A stretch of DNA of 64,000 bases from Darksidea phi (lineage: Eukaryota > Ascomycota > Dothideomycetes > Pleosporales > Lentitheciaceae). The position numbers and the translations under genes were made by a program. The notes below the pieces were generated by a model. That model made no database searches and was not told where the DNA came from. It saw only the letters and a program-made list of their open reading frames with translations. Positions 11,437 to 23,387 of the stretch are shown piece after piece. Numbering within the stretch: the first letter of the stretch is position 1; each line of letters opens with the position of its first letter. The stretch is from assembly GCA_030770425.1 (NCBI GenBank), contig JASJFT010000098.1:1-64000 (forward strand). The letters run 5' to 3'.

Positions 11437-12688
11437 ATGGATACTAGACAGATCGTTGTTTGTGCTGCCGCCTTGGTCACATGCATCCTCGCATTGATCG
11501 CTTTCGCCTTCCGCTTTCTTGCGCGACGTTTGCAAGGAGTGCGACCGAACTGGAGTGACTACCTTGCTTCAGTTTCATTTGTAAGTTGCGGTTTCGATGC
11601 GACATGACTGGTCATACTGATGTCATTGATAGCTCTGCGCTGCGGCTTACACGGGTCTCATCTTCTGCAGTACGTGGGTATATCATAATCTATGGTCTGC
11701 TGCTAAATGCTCGCAGAACTGCACTATGGCCTCGGCATCCACCTCCAAGACCTCCGCCTCCAGTACGATGAGCCTCTCTTCTTCAGTGTCGCTCAAGGCT
11801 TCTTCCGACTTCTGTGGATAGACATGTGGATCTACACAGTCGCTATCGGATTGACTAAACTAGCTGCGCTGGCATGGTATTGGCGCGTCTTCCCCCAGTC
11901 ATCGATAAGAGTGCCTATACAAGTCCTTGGAGCCTTCGTGGTGGCATGGATGCTGATTCGTGTAAGTCATCGTACGTCACACTTGCTATGAAGAAAGGCT
12001 AATGCAGGTGGGCAGATCATCGTGATTTGCACCCTATGCACTCCAGTCACTAAATTCTGGCATCCGGAACCAGAATACAGCGGTCACTGCCACGTGCACA
12101 CCAATACCTTCTTGTACGCCTCTACAATACCGCATCTAATCATCGAGATTGCAATCGTTGTGCTCCCCTACATTGAAACCTGGAAGCTCATGAAATTGCG
12201 ACGGGTTGATAAGATTGCAGCAGTAATGTTGTTTGCGTTTGGGACTTCGTAAGTGAAAAGCTTCCCGAACAAGGCATGATGGAGACTAACAGCCCCACTA
12301 AGTGTTTGCGCACTTTCACTCTGCCAGATCATTTTCGCCGGTGTCCTTGACACGGAGACCCATGACCTTTGGTGGGTTTTCACGCCCCAAAGCATCGCCG
12401 CAGTTTGTGAGGTCAACCTTGGGCATTTCTCTAGTGAGTTATATTTCTCTCGGCCAACCATTTGGTGCTAACTCAGCCGCAGCATCTCTCTCCAATCTCC
12501 GGCCCTGCTTCGACCTCGTCACGGGTCGGAAAACCCGCTTGGAGATCTGGTCTGCCGCCGACCGCCGCCGCGGCTCCACTCGCTCAACCCAGACCGTGAC
12601 GTCGCGTGAGACGCTCGATAACTCGAGCTGGAAATCAGCGTGGTCCGCGTCCGACCTGGAACTCGCGCGATATAGTGGAGCGGTTTAG
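11437..12688 (+). CDS. Fungal rhodopsin-like (SAT4/PTH11-type) integral membrane protein
   Basis: Six-exon model: 11437-11580, 11633-11669, 11717-11961, 12016-12248, 12303-12433 and 12483-12688 (331 aa). The product has about seven hydrophobic helices. The first is near residues 5-27 (VVCAAALVTCILALIAFAF). Further segments follow around LGIHLQDL, IYTVAIGLTKLAALAWYW and IPHLIIEIAIVVLPYI. The motif order LGKHxxxL..YxxxIGLTKLxxLxxYxRxF matches the Fung_rhodopsin domain of Pezizomycotina. Such proteins are plasma-membrane or vacuolar proteins of mostly unknown function; some relatives (Pth11) are surface-sensing receptors. The charged, Ser/Thr-rich cytoplasmic tail after residue 270 is usual for the family. 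The last acceptor could be 12477 instead of 12482, changing two residues. Confidence 0.8.
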
Positions 12689-13260
12689 CGCGAACTACTG
12701 TTGTACAGCATTGTACGGTCTTTTGTTGTTTGGGTCGCGCATAAATGCGCAGGTTATGTTGTTGAGGCAATATCGGGGTTGTCTGCTGCGAACTTGGTGG
12801 TCCATCGTAGAGAAACAATCAAGGAAGGAATTCGCAGTTCCAAATCTCATATCCGCAGAATGCAGGTGACGATTTGAGAGCATCTTCGTGATAATATTGT
12901 AGAGCCATTGATATGAAGGATATCAGAGGTTTCGTCTATATTCTCCTCAGAGATCCATCTACAACTCACCTAAGCTCGCCTACTGGCATCGAGAGAAACT
13001 GAGCTCTTGAGCGCTATGAGTTGAAGAGCATGCAAGCAAATAGTCAATTGAACAGGGCATGCCGTACGCCAGATATGGACTAATAACCATATTAACAGTG
13101 GGAAACTTCTGGAAACAAGATACATATACGTGATTTTCTGAGTCCAAAAGGCGAAAGCGTCTAGTTTATGCAGAAATATATACATGCAGAAGTCTTAGCT
13201 TGATACATCCAATCCATGTGTTTCACCTTTTGGCCTTGTACAGTTCGTTCCGGTCCGTAT
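12689..13260. other. Intergenic, no supported gene
   Basis: 3' flanks of two convergent genes (membrane protein and lactonase). Only short frames were seen, with no repeat or structured element noticed. Confidence 0.5.
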
Positions 13261-14483
13261 TTACTCAACCCAAACAACAGCACTAAGACCATCCTCCTCA
13301 CCAGCCCTTCCAACTGGCGGGATAACAATGCTCGCCAGGGGATCTCCCAACTTCCCTGTGGCGGCATCTCGCTTCAAGATCACGACACTGGAGCTCGTCT
13401 GTCCACCGACAGCGACCATGTCACCAGCCTTGTTGATCTGGAATGTGCGCGGGTAGTACGCACGCGCGTTGGCAGCCTCTATCCACGTGAGCTTTCCGGT
13501 CGTCGGGTCGATAGAGTAGGTGGCGATGGAATCCTGCTGGGTGCCGAAGGTCTGGTCGGCACGGTTGGATGCGTAAAGGAAGTTATCGCGGACGTGGAGT
13601 TCAGCAGCTTTGGTGGTTGGGCCGCCTTTGGTGCCAGCCTTGTAGGTAGACAGTGTTTGTGTGAGCTTGAGAGAAATGCATGAAGAGCTATATGTGACGC
13701 CCCATACACCGACTGAGTTGCCGAGCTCGTTCAGCGTGAACAGAACGGACGGAGTAGTTGTGCTTGCTGGCGTGAAGAAGAACTTTCCGTGGCGAGGGCC
13801 ATCGCCGGGGTTAGCCTGACCTTGGCCGCAAGCGGTCAATTTACCGGAGTTGGCGTCGATGCTAAAGATGCGGATTAGGTCGGCGCCAAGATCAGGAACA
13901 ATCATGAATTTGCCGGTGGGATCTAGGAGGGTCTCGTGGGGATGGGCAACATCCTGGCGGGAGTTGGGGCCCTTCTTCGCGAGGGTGAATTTCTCGAGCT
14001 GCAGGGGCTTGGTGCTCTTAGATAGAGGGAGCTTGTATGTCGTTATTGTGGACGGGGAGCTGTTGACTACCATCAGACACTGAACTAGTCCGGAGCGAAG
14101 TCCTGGGAAACTTACTACTGTGCCGTCGCAACGAAACCCTTTCCGTTCGAGCCTCCATAGAGAAGACCATGCACATCATTTCCGGTAGTTGGCGCCTGAG
14201 CGAATTGCTTCAATGTTCCGTCGGACGATACATTGAATGACACGATATTTCCACTTCCGTACCAGGATTCGTCAAAGCAGTAGAGCGTCTTGTCTTCGGA
14301 ATAGTATTCAATCCACCCAGGAATGCGTCCACAGCCATCAGCCTTTGCCTGCTGGGTAATCTTGCTACCGGTGAAGTCGAGCGTATACACGCCTCCAGCG
14401 AAATGTGAAGCCAGCAGTTTCACACCCTGCACGGCAGGCGTGAGGCCCAAGACGGCGACCGCGACGCGAGAGATGACATGCAT
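13261..14483 (-). CDS. Secreted lactonase-type seven-bladed beta-propeller protein
   Basis: Exons 14483-14116 and 14059-13261, intron of 56 bp, 388 aa. The intron end was fixed by frame: CAG-TA joins C-TCC to give ATAQYSPSTITTYKLPL. The first 20 residues (VISRVAVAVLGLTPAVQG) are a signal peptide. The rest matches the lactonase / 3-carboxy-cis,cis-muconate lactonizing enzyme propeller family (PF10282): HPHETLLDPTGKFMIVPDLG, GPRHGKF, NELGNSVGVWG, AELHVRDNFLYASNR and YPRTFQINKAGDMVAVG. Blade-like repeats with a conserved His/Arg/Glu set are visible. Known relatives cleave 6-phosphogluconolactone or cycloisomerise carboxymuconate, but secreted fungal members have unproven substrates. Confidence 0.87.
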
Positions 14484-15462
14484 GGCGAGAAAGCGTCAGT
14501 CGGTGGTATGCGGCGAGGGTGCAGGTGATTCCAGATGTTTGGAAGAAGGGTTACCTATATAGGCTTGCCCCACGGCGGTGGGTCAGGGTCGAGCGGCTCT
14601 GTGCAATCTAGCTTGTGACCGATTAGCCGGAAATCTTATTGCGGACCATCTACCCCGGGGTTAATCAATATAATTGCCGGGGACAGATTGGCTTTTAGCC
14701 GTCGGTTCTATACATGGGGACTAGTATCCCCGCGCTATCTGAAACGCCGCCATCCTCTCCTTGTAGATGAAGGGGAACGCCATTGTTACTGTTAATTTGG
14801 TACCAGGCCCGCACGTGAATTCGTATAGATGGTGTGCAATACGGCTGGTGTTCATAGCGAGCCTTCGTCTCCCCACATGCGTCTGAAAAATATCGCTGGT
14901 TTTTCGGCATTCTGCTGTTGTCGTGATGAGCATTGAAGCTAAAGTCTTCACGGATTGCACAGTCGCTTACTGCGTTGGGTTGCATCACTAGAAACAACGC
15001 CTTTGGGTACTAATTTGCAGTCGGTCCTACAATTTTCAGTATTCTTCAGCAATCTGCTTGTAGATGTGTAGGCGAGTTGACATGGTTTGCGAACGGGTGT
15101 AAATAGCCACTGGATCCGCCTTCCACAAACCGCAGATCAGTTCTATGACGGTGGAAGATCAATTGAGTATCAAGCACTCCCCTGCTGATTCAGTTCGGAT
15201 GTCAAGAGATGCTCTTGCATTAGAGCGGAGTGGTTGTGTATTTTGCCTTGTATATGAATCTACTTGGTCGAATGACGTCATTCAACCCAGCTGGGTCAGC
15301 GGACTCAACATGGCTACGTGCCAGTAAAACGTACGTGCGCGCCGAATATTTGCGTATCCTTAAAGTTACATGCGCACCGGACAACTCTACCGAAAATCAA
15401 TATGGTTGTAAGTGAAAAGCTAAAATGAGACTCCGCTCGTGTCTCTAACCTCGAGGTAGCAG
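14484..15462. other. Intergenic, no supported gene
   Basis: The proximal 150 bp should hold the lactonase promoter. The remainder contains only short open frames without recognisable features. Confidence 0.5.
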
Positions 15463-16327
15463 ACCAGTACCATCTTGACACTCCCACGCGAGTTACGAAA
15501 TGAAATATTTTTCGTTCTATTAACTCAACACGCCTCTCATACGGTCGGCGTATTATCATTGAAGAAGACCAAGATATCATCAGAGATATCAAACCGGCGA
15601 CTAACTCTCTGGCAACCCTCTATACACGCCATCAGATCAATGCAGAAGCCCGCGGGGCCTGGATCGGACGTGTTACATTCAAGTTCGAGAACAAACGCGA
15701 CGCTCTTGTAAACTGACGTCTCTGCCGATGATGATCCTCTCCAAGATTCGACACATTTATTTGATTGAAAGTACACCGTACGCCTTCGATCTAGATGAGC
15801 ACTAGGATGAAACCATCCCCTTATCAACCCTCATTGCCAATATATCTGGACTGAGACTGGAAACACTCACCGTTTTTAAAGACACGATGACGGAGTCGCT
15901 GGGCTTCCTTGCCGATTATATCAAATACGGCTGCGGATGGCGGGAGCTGCGCTGTGTCATAGGTTCGACTTCATGTTTGCAGCCCGTCTACCAGTCAGAA
16001 GGCGAAACAATCGACTATGACACCATAAGAGTCATTGATAACGAATGTGACACCTCTATTGCCATCTTCCGTGCTCACGACTCGTCTGTCCGTGGATCCA
16101 TCATGCACCCAACCGCTCGTCAATTGCTCGATCCCAACACCTTGAGAAGCTACAGCCACGAACTTTTGAGCAGGGAAGTAGATTCGATTTTCTTTGATAG
16201 CTTGTTCAACAGGGAAGTCCTTCTTGTCGCGAAGAGAGGATCAACTGCAGACATTACCGTCTCGCCCTGCGGCGAAGCACTATCATATGCCTCCCGGAAC
16301 TCGAAGACAATCAAGTTCAGCGAATAA
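15463..16327 (+). pseudogene. Frameshifted F-box-like gene relict
   Basis: The three frames carry consecutive pieces of one protein. First is an F-box-like start LTLPRELRNEIFFVLL (15475 onward). Then, in another frame, comes TRHQINAEARGAWIG..VTFKFEN, where relatives have TCRQINAEARGVWIG. After a shift near 15712 comes LTSLPMMILSKIRHIYLIES. This is interrupted by TAG in DLDEH*DETIPLSTLI and then runs to a stop at 16327 (frame beginning MTESLGFLADYIKYG). At least two frameshifts and one nonsense codon make a functional product unlikely. The Pezizomycotina F-box-like families are large and turn over quickly. Sequencing error at several places is a less likely explanation. Confidence 0.6.
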
Positions 16328-16782
16328 AAGGGCCCTAGGCTAGGGTGCTTGGAGATATGCTGGCTATGTACCAAGTTGATAGGTATATCCACCCAGAAGC
16401 GGCGGCGATCGAAGCACCAATCGAAATCGACACCTAGTGAGATATCGATGACTTCATATTGCCGCAGAATAGTTACGATTGCCTGCTCCCGGAGGAGTAT
16501 GCTGTAGAGAGTCTGAGGAAACAGTTAGATGGGAGTTGAAGTACCCTGTCTTTGCTATATGCAATCTGCAATATAAGAATCACACCGATCGGAAGAAGCC
16601 GTGCGAGAGTTTAAGACATCTTGCGAGTTGGAAGCTTGACCCACTACTAGTAGTTTGTTATCAAGATGAAGGATAGGTCTCAAACAGACTACCATGCCAT
16701 AGAAGTCCAGAAACCTGCCGATTGTTAGGTCTACACATGTATCTCCTCATTCTTGCCACAGACCTCCTACCTCTCATAGACT
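16328..16782. other. Intergenic, no supported gene
   Basis: Only short frames between the F-box relict and the 4-TM gene. Nothing recognisable. Confidence 0.4.
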
Positions 16783-17124
16783 TCAACGTCCAAACGCTAG
16801 CGCTACTAACGTCCCCACTACTCCCATCCCCTCAAACCACCCAAGCATCGCCCACCCACCGCCCATCCTCAACGCCCAAAGCGTGGTCAAGGTCCTCGTA
16901 ACTAGACTTAACAGAAAGAACGCGTGATTCTCCTGATATGCCGCAAGACAGTAAAAAGCGCCCACAGCGATTGCGCCAAGGGAGGAGGCTTGCACCGAAG
17001 GTGCTGCAGTTGGCGGGAGACTCAAATGGGAGAGGGAAGAGGACGGGTCGTATAGCCCAGAGAGGCCGAGGAAAAGGGTGAAAATGCCGAAAGTGTAGAT
17101 TGTGTAGGCGACTAAGGAAGGCAT
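16783..17124 (-). CDS. Small four-helix membrane protein, unknown function
   Basis: A 113-residue single-exon frame. Four hydrophobic segments can be seen: residues about 4-24 (LVAYTIYTFGIFTLFLGLSG), 45-63 (GAIAVGAFYCLAAYQ), 68-85 (FFLLSLVTRTLTTLWALR) and 93-112 (MLGWFEGMGVVGTLVALAFG). There is no cleavable-signal pattern, and short loops with a DPSSS segment separate helices 1 and 2. I recall similar short DoxX-like hypothetical proteins in ascomycetes but cannot name the family. Continuous frame, hydrophobic periodicity and a clean start make it a likely real gene. Confidence 0.65.
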   Translation of the reverse strand: MPSLVAYTIYTFGIFTLFLGLSGLYDPSSSLSHLSLPPTAAPSVQASSLGAIAVGAFYCLAAYQENHAFFLLSLVTRTLTTLWALRMGGGWAMLGWFEGMGVVGTLVALAFGR

Positions 17125-17455
17125 AATGCTTTGCGGGTTAGTTGGACAGGTGGGGCAGCCAGAGGATGCCTAATATGTGTCGACCAATCATAGCCCGATT
17201 ACATGGTTACGAGTACGAGTACGAGCACGAACAAGCGAGCATGCGAGAACGAGCACCGGGGGTACGTAACTGAAGTTCTTCTATATCCTCAATAAGCAGT
17301 ACTTGCGAAATCCTCATGAAAAGGAAGGTAATCTTTCGGTAGATTTGTTGATCCGATGGCGGAGCAGGAGTACCGTACGCATATAAAGGATCATGGCATA
17401 TGTGTAAAGAAAGGCATCAAGTTCCCACGCCTTTTCATCTCGCTGCTTGAGAACA
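17125..17455. other. Intergenic with hexanucleotide repeat
   Basis: Shared 5' region of the divergently transcribed 4-TM and FAD-oxidase genes. It contains an imperfect tandem array around ACGAGT/ACGAGC at about 17207-17260. Confidence 0.6.
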
Positions 17456-19109
17456 ATGTTCGAAATAAGTGCGAAGTCCGGAGCTATCGCTGTGGCTTTG
17501 CTATTCCCCATCGCATTCGCACAAAATTCATCAATAACGACCTACGAAACCACCGGCTTCCCTCCCGTAAGCAACCTCTCACCCCTTCACTACCGGACGA
17601 CTAACAACCGTCGTTAGTGCGACGCGCTCATTTCCGCAAACCTCACCAACCGCCTCCTCCTCCCTTCATCCCCTCTCTACGAACCCCGCGTCCAATCCTA
17701 CTGGGCCGTTAACGCCCGCCTCCACCCATGGTGTTTCTTTCTGCCGGAAACCACCTCTGAACTCTCTACCGCCATCAAAGCTCTCGCTACTACCGGCGAT
17801 GGAGCAGGTGACTGGCATATCGCAGTACGATCAGGAGGACACATGTACTCCGGCTCCAATAACATCGTCAATGGCGTTACTATTGACCTTGGACATATGA
17901 ATGGGTCTTGGTATGATGCCGAGAAACAAGTCGCGAGCATTCAGTCGGGGGCTCGGTGGAGAGACGTTTACAAGAATTTGCTCGATACTGCAAATGTCAC
18001 AGTGACGGGTGGTCGCGACGGTGATGTCGGCGTTGGAGGGTTTTTGCTTGGTGGCGGAAACTCGTACCACAGCGGTACTAATGGATTTGGTTGCGATACG
18101 GTGGTTAATTTCGAAGTGGTGCTCGCGAACGGAACAATCATCAACGCCAACGCTGCCTCGAGTCCAGATCTGTACAAAGCGCTAAAAGGAGGTGGGCTGA
18201 ACTTTGGTATCGTTACGCGGTTTGACGTACTGGCTATGCCGGCGGTTGATTTGGCGTGGGGTCAAAGTGTCATGGCGGCGGAGCATTCTGAAGAGCTTTT
18301 TGATGCGGTTGTTGAGTTCACAGAACGTGCGGAGGAGCGGAAACACGATCATCTGATTACGGTCTATACGTATACACCGGGAAGTCCGAAGCCGGTGTTT
18401 GTAGCCATCCGTGTCAATACAAAAGGTGACATGAATACAACGAGCTTCGATGGGATCACCAAGATATCTGCACTGAAGCAGAGTTGGGACCGAGTGTCTC
18501 TTGCTGTAGCAGCGAACACATCACAGCTCGACGGAGGACAAAAGTAAGTCAGCCACATCTTCGGGATGCATCGCAAAATTTACTGACGATCTTTGTTCTT
18601 CTAGAAGCACCTCCTACACACTTACCCTCCTTAATTCCGCCGCCATTCTCCGCCAGAGCACTGTCCTCTTTGAGGAACTCATTGCCAGCTTGTCCTTGAA
18701 GATCGGCGCCGAGAATTTCACAACACAGATCTACTTTCAGCCACTTCCCTCTTACTACAGCAACCTCAGTAAACAGAAGGGCGGAAACGTACTCGGCTTT
18801 GACCGTATCAAATTTAACGCTATCCTGTGGGCTGGTGGTGTCAGCGTCACAGGTGACGATGGTACGCTTGCTATCGCGCAGGCGGAAATGAATGCGATGG
18901 CTGCTAGGCTGAAAGACTTTGCCGAGAAAGAGTCAGCTTTGGCGGACTTCGTGTATCTCAACTATGCAGATCCAAGTCAGGACCCGTTGGGGAGTTATGG
19001 ACCAGAAAATGTAGTGTTCTTGCGGACAATCGCGGAATGGTATGATCCTCAGGGTTGGTGGCAGCGGAGGGTGCCTGGTGGGTTCAAACTTTCGAGAGTG
19101 GGTAACTAG
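17456..19109 (+). CDS. Secreted FAD-linked oxidoreductase (berberine-bridge-enzyme-like)
   Basis: Exons 17456-17566, 17618-18543 and 18605-19109 (513 aa). Residues 1-22 form a signal peptide (SGAIAVALLFPIAFAQ). The FAD-binding type 2 (PF01565/PCMH) domain shows VRSGGHMYSGSNN, where the His is the usual site of covalent FAD attachment, then GGRDGDVGVGGFLLGGG and ANGTIINANAASSPDLYKAL. A large substrate domain follows and the C-terminus has YLNYADPSQDPLGSYG, similar to the family YxNYxD element. Several N-glycosylation sequons fit secretion. The cysteine partner for bicovalent flavin is not evident where expected, so the flavin is probably mono-covalent. Likely role: extracellular oxidation of a sugar or secondary metabolite. 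The substrate is unknown. Confidence 0.9.
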
Positions 19110-19360
19110 AGCTTGGCTTGTTAATGTTAGGTTGTGGAAATGTTGACTTTATCTATAAGAATGAAATCTGCACTTACCCAGCGAATCTATCAACCGTCCC
19201 GCGTCTAAAATAAAACCGTCTTCGATCTTCTCTTTTCCGTAGAATGTCATACTAGCTGACCAAAGCCTTAAACAGCCTTGCCAGAAGCAAGCGCCTAATA
19301 AAGTCATGCGTTGGGCACTGAGACTCGCCAATTGATGCTCGCTTTCCCATACTCATCTTT

Positions 19361-20412
19361 TCAAGCGTCGAAGAAGTCCCATTTCTCCAGCTTATCTTGA
19401 TCCCAAAAGCAGAACCCCAGGTTCCGAAACTCCTCTCTATATTCGAAACCAGGCACAACTTCTTGGTCTCCGACGCTTTGAATTTTCCCATCCGGCATTG
19501 GGTCCATTTGCCTCAACGAAACCATTCTACAACCCCGCCGGTGTGGTTCGGCAAGCATTTGGGTTGGCTCATAGCCCTATCGGGCTCTTGATGTACTTCC
19601 CCTCAACGACCCTCCAAAAGGCCTCATTCCGCCAGTATAGGCTGTGGCCTACAAGATGCCGATGACGATATCGGCCTTGGCCATACCCCCAATCAAAAGG
19701 ATCGCGATTTCGGTCGGGAATCTTACCCTTGAATGGAAAATTTTGGTGTGGGAATGTTGAGGTAAAATTGAGGCGGTACCGCACCATGAACTGGTAAGCT
19801 ATTATCATCTCATCCATCTCAAGGCGCTGAGGCGGTCGAGGAAGATAGTATAGTGTGCTGAGAGGTCGATGTCGAAGCAGTCGCTATAGTCGTAAAATAT
19901 TGCATCGAAGGGCTTGAGACGTCAGAAAGCGGAGGGACGCCAGGGTTGTCGTGAGTGCAGGCTCTAGTGTAGGTCTCCTTCGCGTAGGCTTGTAGCAACG
20001 CCGCCCTCTCCGATTCCAACGCCTTGAGATTGAATAAGATTGCGTTATCTTTCGGTTCCAGAATCTTAGTGGCGACTCTGAGTCGACTTTCTCGGCAAGA
20101 TACTTCTCCATATCCGTGGAATCGAGCTTGGGGATGGAAGTTGGCGCCCTTCGTATTTAACATGATGCTGAAAGTCGTCCGCATTAGATTTTGAATCTGC
20201 AAGTCCAGCGAGCTTTTTTCTGCTCGTAGTAAACTCTGAGCATACCGCACGTAGAAGTCTTGAACATAGTTGCTACCTTTGGTAACGCTGTGAAGTGTCT
20301 GTAAGTCCAGTAAGCTCAGTACTTGAAGCTGGAGGTCAAGTGGCAAATTCAGGAATTGGAAGCGGAGGAAGCGCTGGCGTCGCGTCTGACCCGACTTTGG
20401 ATTTCGCGACAT
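19361..20412 (-). pseudogene. F-box-like gene relict with several frameshifts
   Basis: The 5' part (20412-19819) reads as an F-box-like protein: LNLPLDLQLQVLSLLDLQTL, then TKGSNYVQDFYVRYAQSLLR. The family continuation is spread over the other frames: DAIFYDYSDCFDIDLSAHY (about 19910), then EMDEMIIAYQFMVRYRLNF (from 19817), GHSLYWRNEAFWRVVEGK, then in a third frame RMVSLRQMDPMPDGKIQ and EEFRNLGFCFWDQDKLE up to a stop near 19361. At least three frame changes are needed, and no short intron explains them. A truncated 197-residue protein could still be made from the first frame. Confidence 0.55.
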
Positions 20413-21150
20413 ATGTGAATCTGCGTATGTGATCTTTTAGGGGAGATCTTGTTTCTCAGGTTCGGGTGTCTAGCCAACATCCTTCAGGACATCTGCGACT
20501 TAAGCAGCAACCCACCTGCAGCAAGTGCAGTTTCACTATGTAGATCATGAGACAACAACATGGGAATGCAGAATGCAATATCGCAAGAGACTCGGCGAGA
20601 ATTTACTCAATGAGAAACGGGGCTCCAGGCGTGGAGAAGTGCAGCCCCGCGATGACGTCACCCATGAGTGCTCGCCTTGAGCGGCAGCATAAGCCAACCA
20701 GCACTCATTGTTGCATAAACTTGTATGACCACGCAAGGAGCGACAATTTCAAACCCCAATTACAACCATAGCGGCCTACGAAATTCAATGTCAACTTTCT
20801 ACGACCATGGGAGGTGACTTTCCATAGGGCCGAAGAACGAGGTCTTGAGGAAAGCGCATTGCAATTCCAACATCGCAAGCATATTTCAGAGTTTCAATGA
20901 AAAGACTAGAGATGTTTACCAGGAGAACGCGATAACACCGCAAAAACGTAGAAGCGGCGACATAGGACGACGAGGCAGCGCCCTTGAGGAGGCAGCGCCC
21001 TTGAGGAGGCAGCGCCCTTGAGGAGGCAGCGCCCTGGACGCAGCGCCCTTATCACTACTGTCGGTTCACTTTTTACTATTATTCGCCAGGGTCACCGGCC
21101 AGTTACCACAGTATAATGTATATTCACAAGGTTTACTCTTACACAGATCT
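20413..21150. other. Intergenic with short tandem repeat
   Basis: No supported gene. Contains the 17-bp tandem array listed separately. Confidence 0.5.
20974..21050. repeat. 17-bp tandem repeat
   Basis: The unit GGCAGCGCCCTTGAGGA is present in three perfect copies from 20974, followed by two degenerate partial copies ending near 21050. It lies 100 bp upstream of the TATA box of the RBR ligase gene, so it may influence its promoter; that is inference. Confidence 0.9.
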
Positions 21151-21158
21151 TATATAAA
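21151..21158 (+). promoter_or_regulatory. TATA box upstream of the RBR ligase gene
   Basis: TATATAAA lies 52 bp before the ATG at 21203, an unusually short leader. Confidence 0.5.
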
Positions 21159-21202
21159 TAAGGAGATATGAGACCAACAGACCTAAATTCGCACACTCAA
21201 CC

Positions 21203-22702
21203 ATGGGCGAACGCACAGAGGAGTTGAAAACTCTGGAAACAATCTACCCTGAGCTCAAGATATACGGCGAGGAGTCGGCGCATATCGAGCTGTCCATTAC
21301 GTTTACAGAGCCGCTACACGTTTTCGCCGGATCCGCACCACAGCACCATCGCACCGTAACGCATCTTCCTCCAATATCCATAGATTTTTCACTCCCGGAA
21401 CAGTACCCATCGGATGCACCGCCTTTGGTGAAGCTAGACTCCGCTACTTCCTGGTTGCCAGCTGGGGTCGCGAAAGATCTTGAGGCAGCAACCGCCACAC
21501 TATGGGAGGATTACGGGCATTGCGAGATCCTGTTCGCGTACATCTCACACGTTCAGGAAGCCGTCGAAAAAAACTTCGGCCTTGACCAATTAGCAGTCTC
21601 ATCTGACTGCTTCAACAAGCTGATAAAATACGACCGTCAAACCACACGCGACGAATTCAAGAAGGGCTCACACGCCTGCACTATTTGCTTGACACCCAAG
21701 CCTGGACTCAAATGCTATCGCATGGAGCACTGTGGCCACATCTTCTGCATCGAATGCCTTCAAGCGTATTACAACGCCAGTATCGAATCTGGAGACGTCC
21801 ACAATGTTCAATGTCTCGGAACTGAGGGCATCGATGTTCGCGCTCGACGTACGAAGAAAACCCGCCATATATCTCCGCGCGAGCTTCTTCAAATCCCGCT
21901 AGAGCGCGATGTAGTTCAGCGCTATGCCGATATGAAACGGAAGAAGCGACTAGAGGCAGACAAAGCTACTGTCTGGTGCCCTCGGAAATGGTGCCAGGGT
22001 GCTGCAAAGGGTAGCAGGTACCCGAAACCCACGGTACCAATCGAGGAAATGGACGGGTCCGATACTGAAGATGAAGACGTCATGGTACCACCCCCGACGC
22101 AGGCATTATCGACCCTACCCGACGTTAATGAGGATGCCGAGAACCACGGAGACCCGTCAAAGCACGGCGACCGCCTCTCAATATGCGAAGACTGTGGTCT
22201 CGCCTTCTGCAAGATCTGCCGTCTCACTTGGCACGGAGAGCTAACCTGGTGCTATCCGGATTTCAGAAAAAACCCCAGAATCATTGTCGAAGAACAAGCA
22301 TCTCTAGATTACATCGCCACGCACACTTCGCCGTGCCCAGTTTGCTCCGCACCAGTATCCAAGACTGCAGCTTGCACCCACATGACCTGCGGCTTGTGTC
22401 GAGCGCATTTCTGCTACTTGTGTTCGCAGGAGTTGGATCGGACCAACCCATACGTACACTTTAACACGGAGGGCACACCATGCTATCGACGTCTTTGGGT
22501 GCTAGAAGAGGGTGGGAAGGAAGAGAACGTGGTCTTTCATGGGGTGCGTGGGGCGGGAATTACGGCACTCAAGCTTGCGGAGGAGGCGCGGCAGCGGGAG
22601 CAGCAGCAGCGAGCCAAGGAGCGGCGGGAACATTTTGAGCAGCTCGCCCGGGAGCGGCAGGAGCGGTTTGAGCAGCGGCTCAGTAAACGAGCCAGCAACT
22701 AA
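21203..22702 (+). CDS. RWD-RING-IBR-RING (RBR) E3 ubiquitin ligase, RNF14/ITT1-like
   Basis: Single exon, 499 aa. An RWD domain comes first (residues about 5-120: EELKTLETIYPELK, PEQYPSDAPP). RING1 follows (C159-x2-C ... CGHIFCIECLQ), then an IBR region (WCPRKWCQG ... CEDCGLAFCKICRLTWHG). RING2 reads CPVCSAPVSKTAACTHMTC, in which the cysteine of AAC corresponds to the catalytic cysteine that receives ubiquitin from the E2. The C-terminal 60 residues are an Arg/Glu/Gln coiled coil. The RWD+RBR order is that of human RNF14 and yeast Itt1, linked to stalled-ribosome and translation-termination control. An acidic insertion with polyproline (DTEDEDVMVPPPTQ) lies within the IBR region. Confidence 0.92.
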   Translation: MGERTEELKTLETIYPELKIYGEESAHIELSITFTEPLHVFAGSAPQHHRTVTHLPPISIDFSLPEQYPSDAPPLVKLDSATSWLPAGVAKDLEAATATLWEDYGHCEILFAYISHVQEAVEKNFGLDQLAVSSDCFNKLIKYDRQTTRDEFKKGSHACTICLTPKPGLKCYRMEHCGHIFCIECLQAYYNASIESGDVHNVQCLGTEGIDVRARRTKKTRHISPRELLQIPLERDVVQRYADMKRKKRLEADKATVWCPRKWCQGAAKGSRYPKPTVPIEEMDGSDTEDEDVMVPPPTQALSTLPDVNEDAENHGDPSKHGDRLSICEDCGLAFCKICRLTWHGELTWCYPDFRKNPRIIVEEQASLDYIATHTSPCPVCSAPVSKTAACTHMTCGLCRAHFCYLCSQELDRTNPYVHFNTEGTPCYRRLWVLEEGGKEENVVFHGVRGAGITALKLAEEARQREQQQRAKERREHFEQLARERQERFEQRLSKRASN

Positions 22703-23387
22703 AGTTTATCTTAAAGATAAATTGTATAGCGATGGAAATTCCGCACATGGAGGAGAGGGCAAGTGTGAGTAGAAGTCCTCGGATGTCAAGCCGTACGTTG
22801 TGTTTCTTTACTAGGTTGATGTAATGGATCGATAAACACAATGATGGTGAAGAATAGCTTTTGCTGATATCGAACAAGTCAAGTCTGACTCTTTTATTTC
22901 GAAAGATTGCATATTACATTATTCATTATCTTAGTGTAAAACAAGCAAATGCTGTTTTGCGCAGACTGTTGGCTTACAGATGAATGGATATTCAAAGCTA
23001 AGGCTCCAATTGTCGAACCGGTCCATTTCACGTGCGGGGCCTGTCCTCTTGCTTCGACATTAATATCTTCAGTCAGGTCCCTTCTTGTACAGAAGTTGCG
23101 CTCTGTCTAATTCTTGTCGAGTATATAAAACGAATGTTCGCTCTTTAACGTTACGACCCGCGCGGGCACTCGTGGGGTCGCGAGATGGAGGTGACGTCGC
23201 AGGTTGAAGAGGTAAGCTAGCTGCATGGATGGGTAGAGCAATTGATGAGACTGTGGAGGATGGAGGATGGAGGATGGGATGCAACGCTCCGCTGATGAAG
23301 AAGTTTATGGGACGTTGAGCAGGCAGCAGGTCACGTTTCTGGCTGCTCTCGAGTCTGGTAGACTACTGTCGCTACCGCTCAACATCA

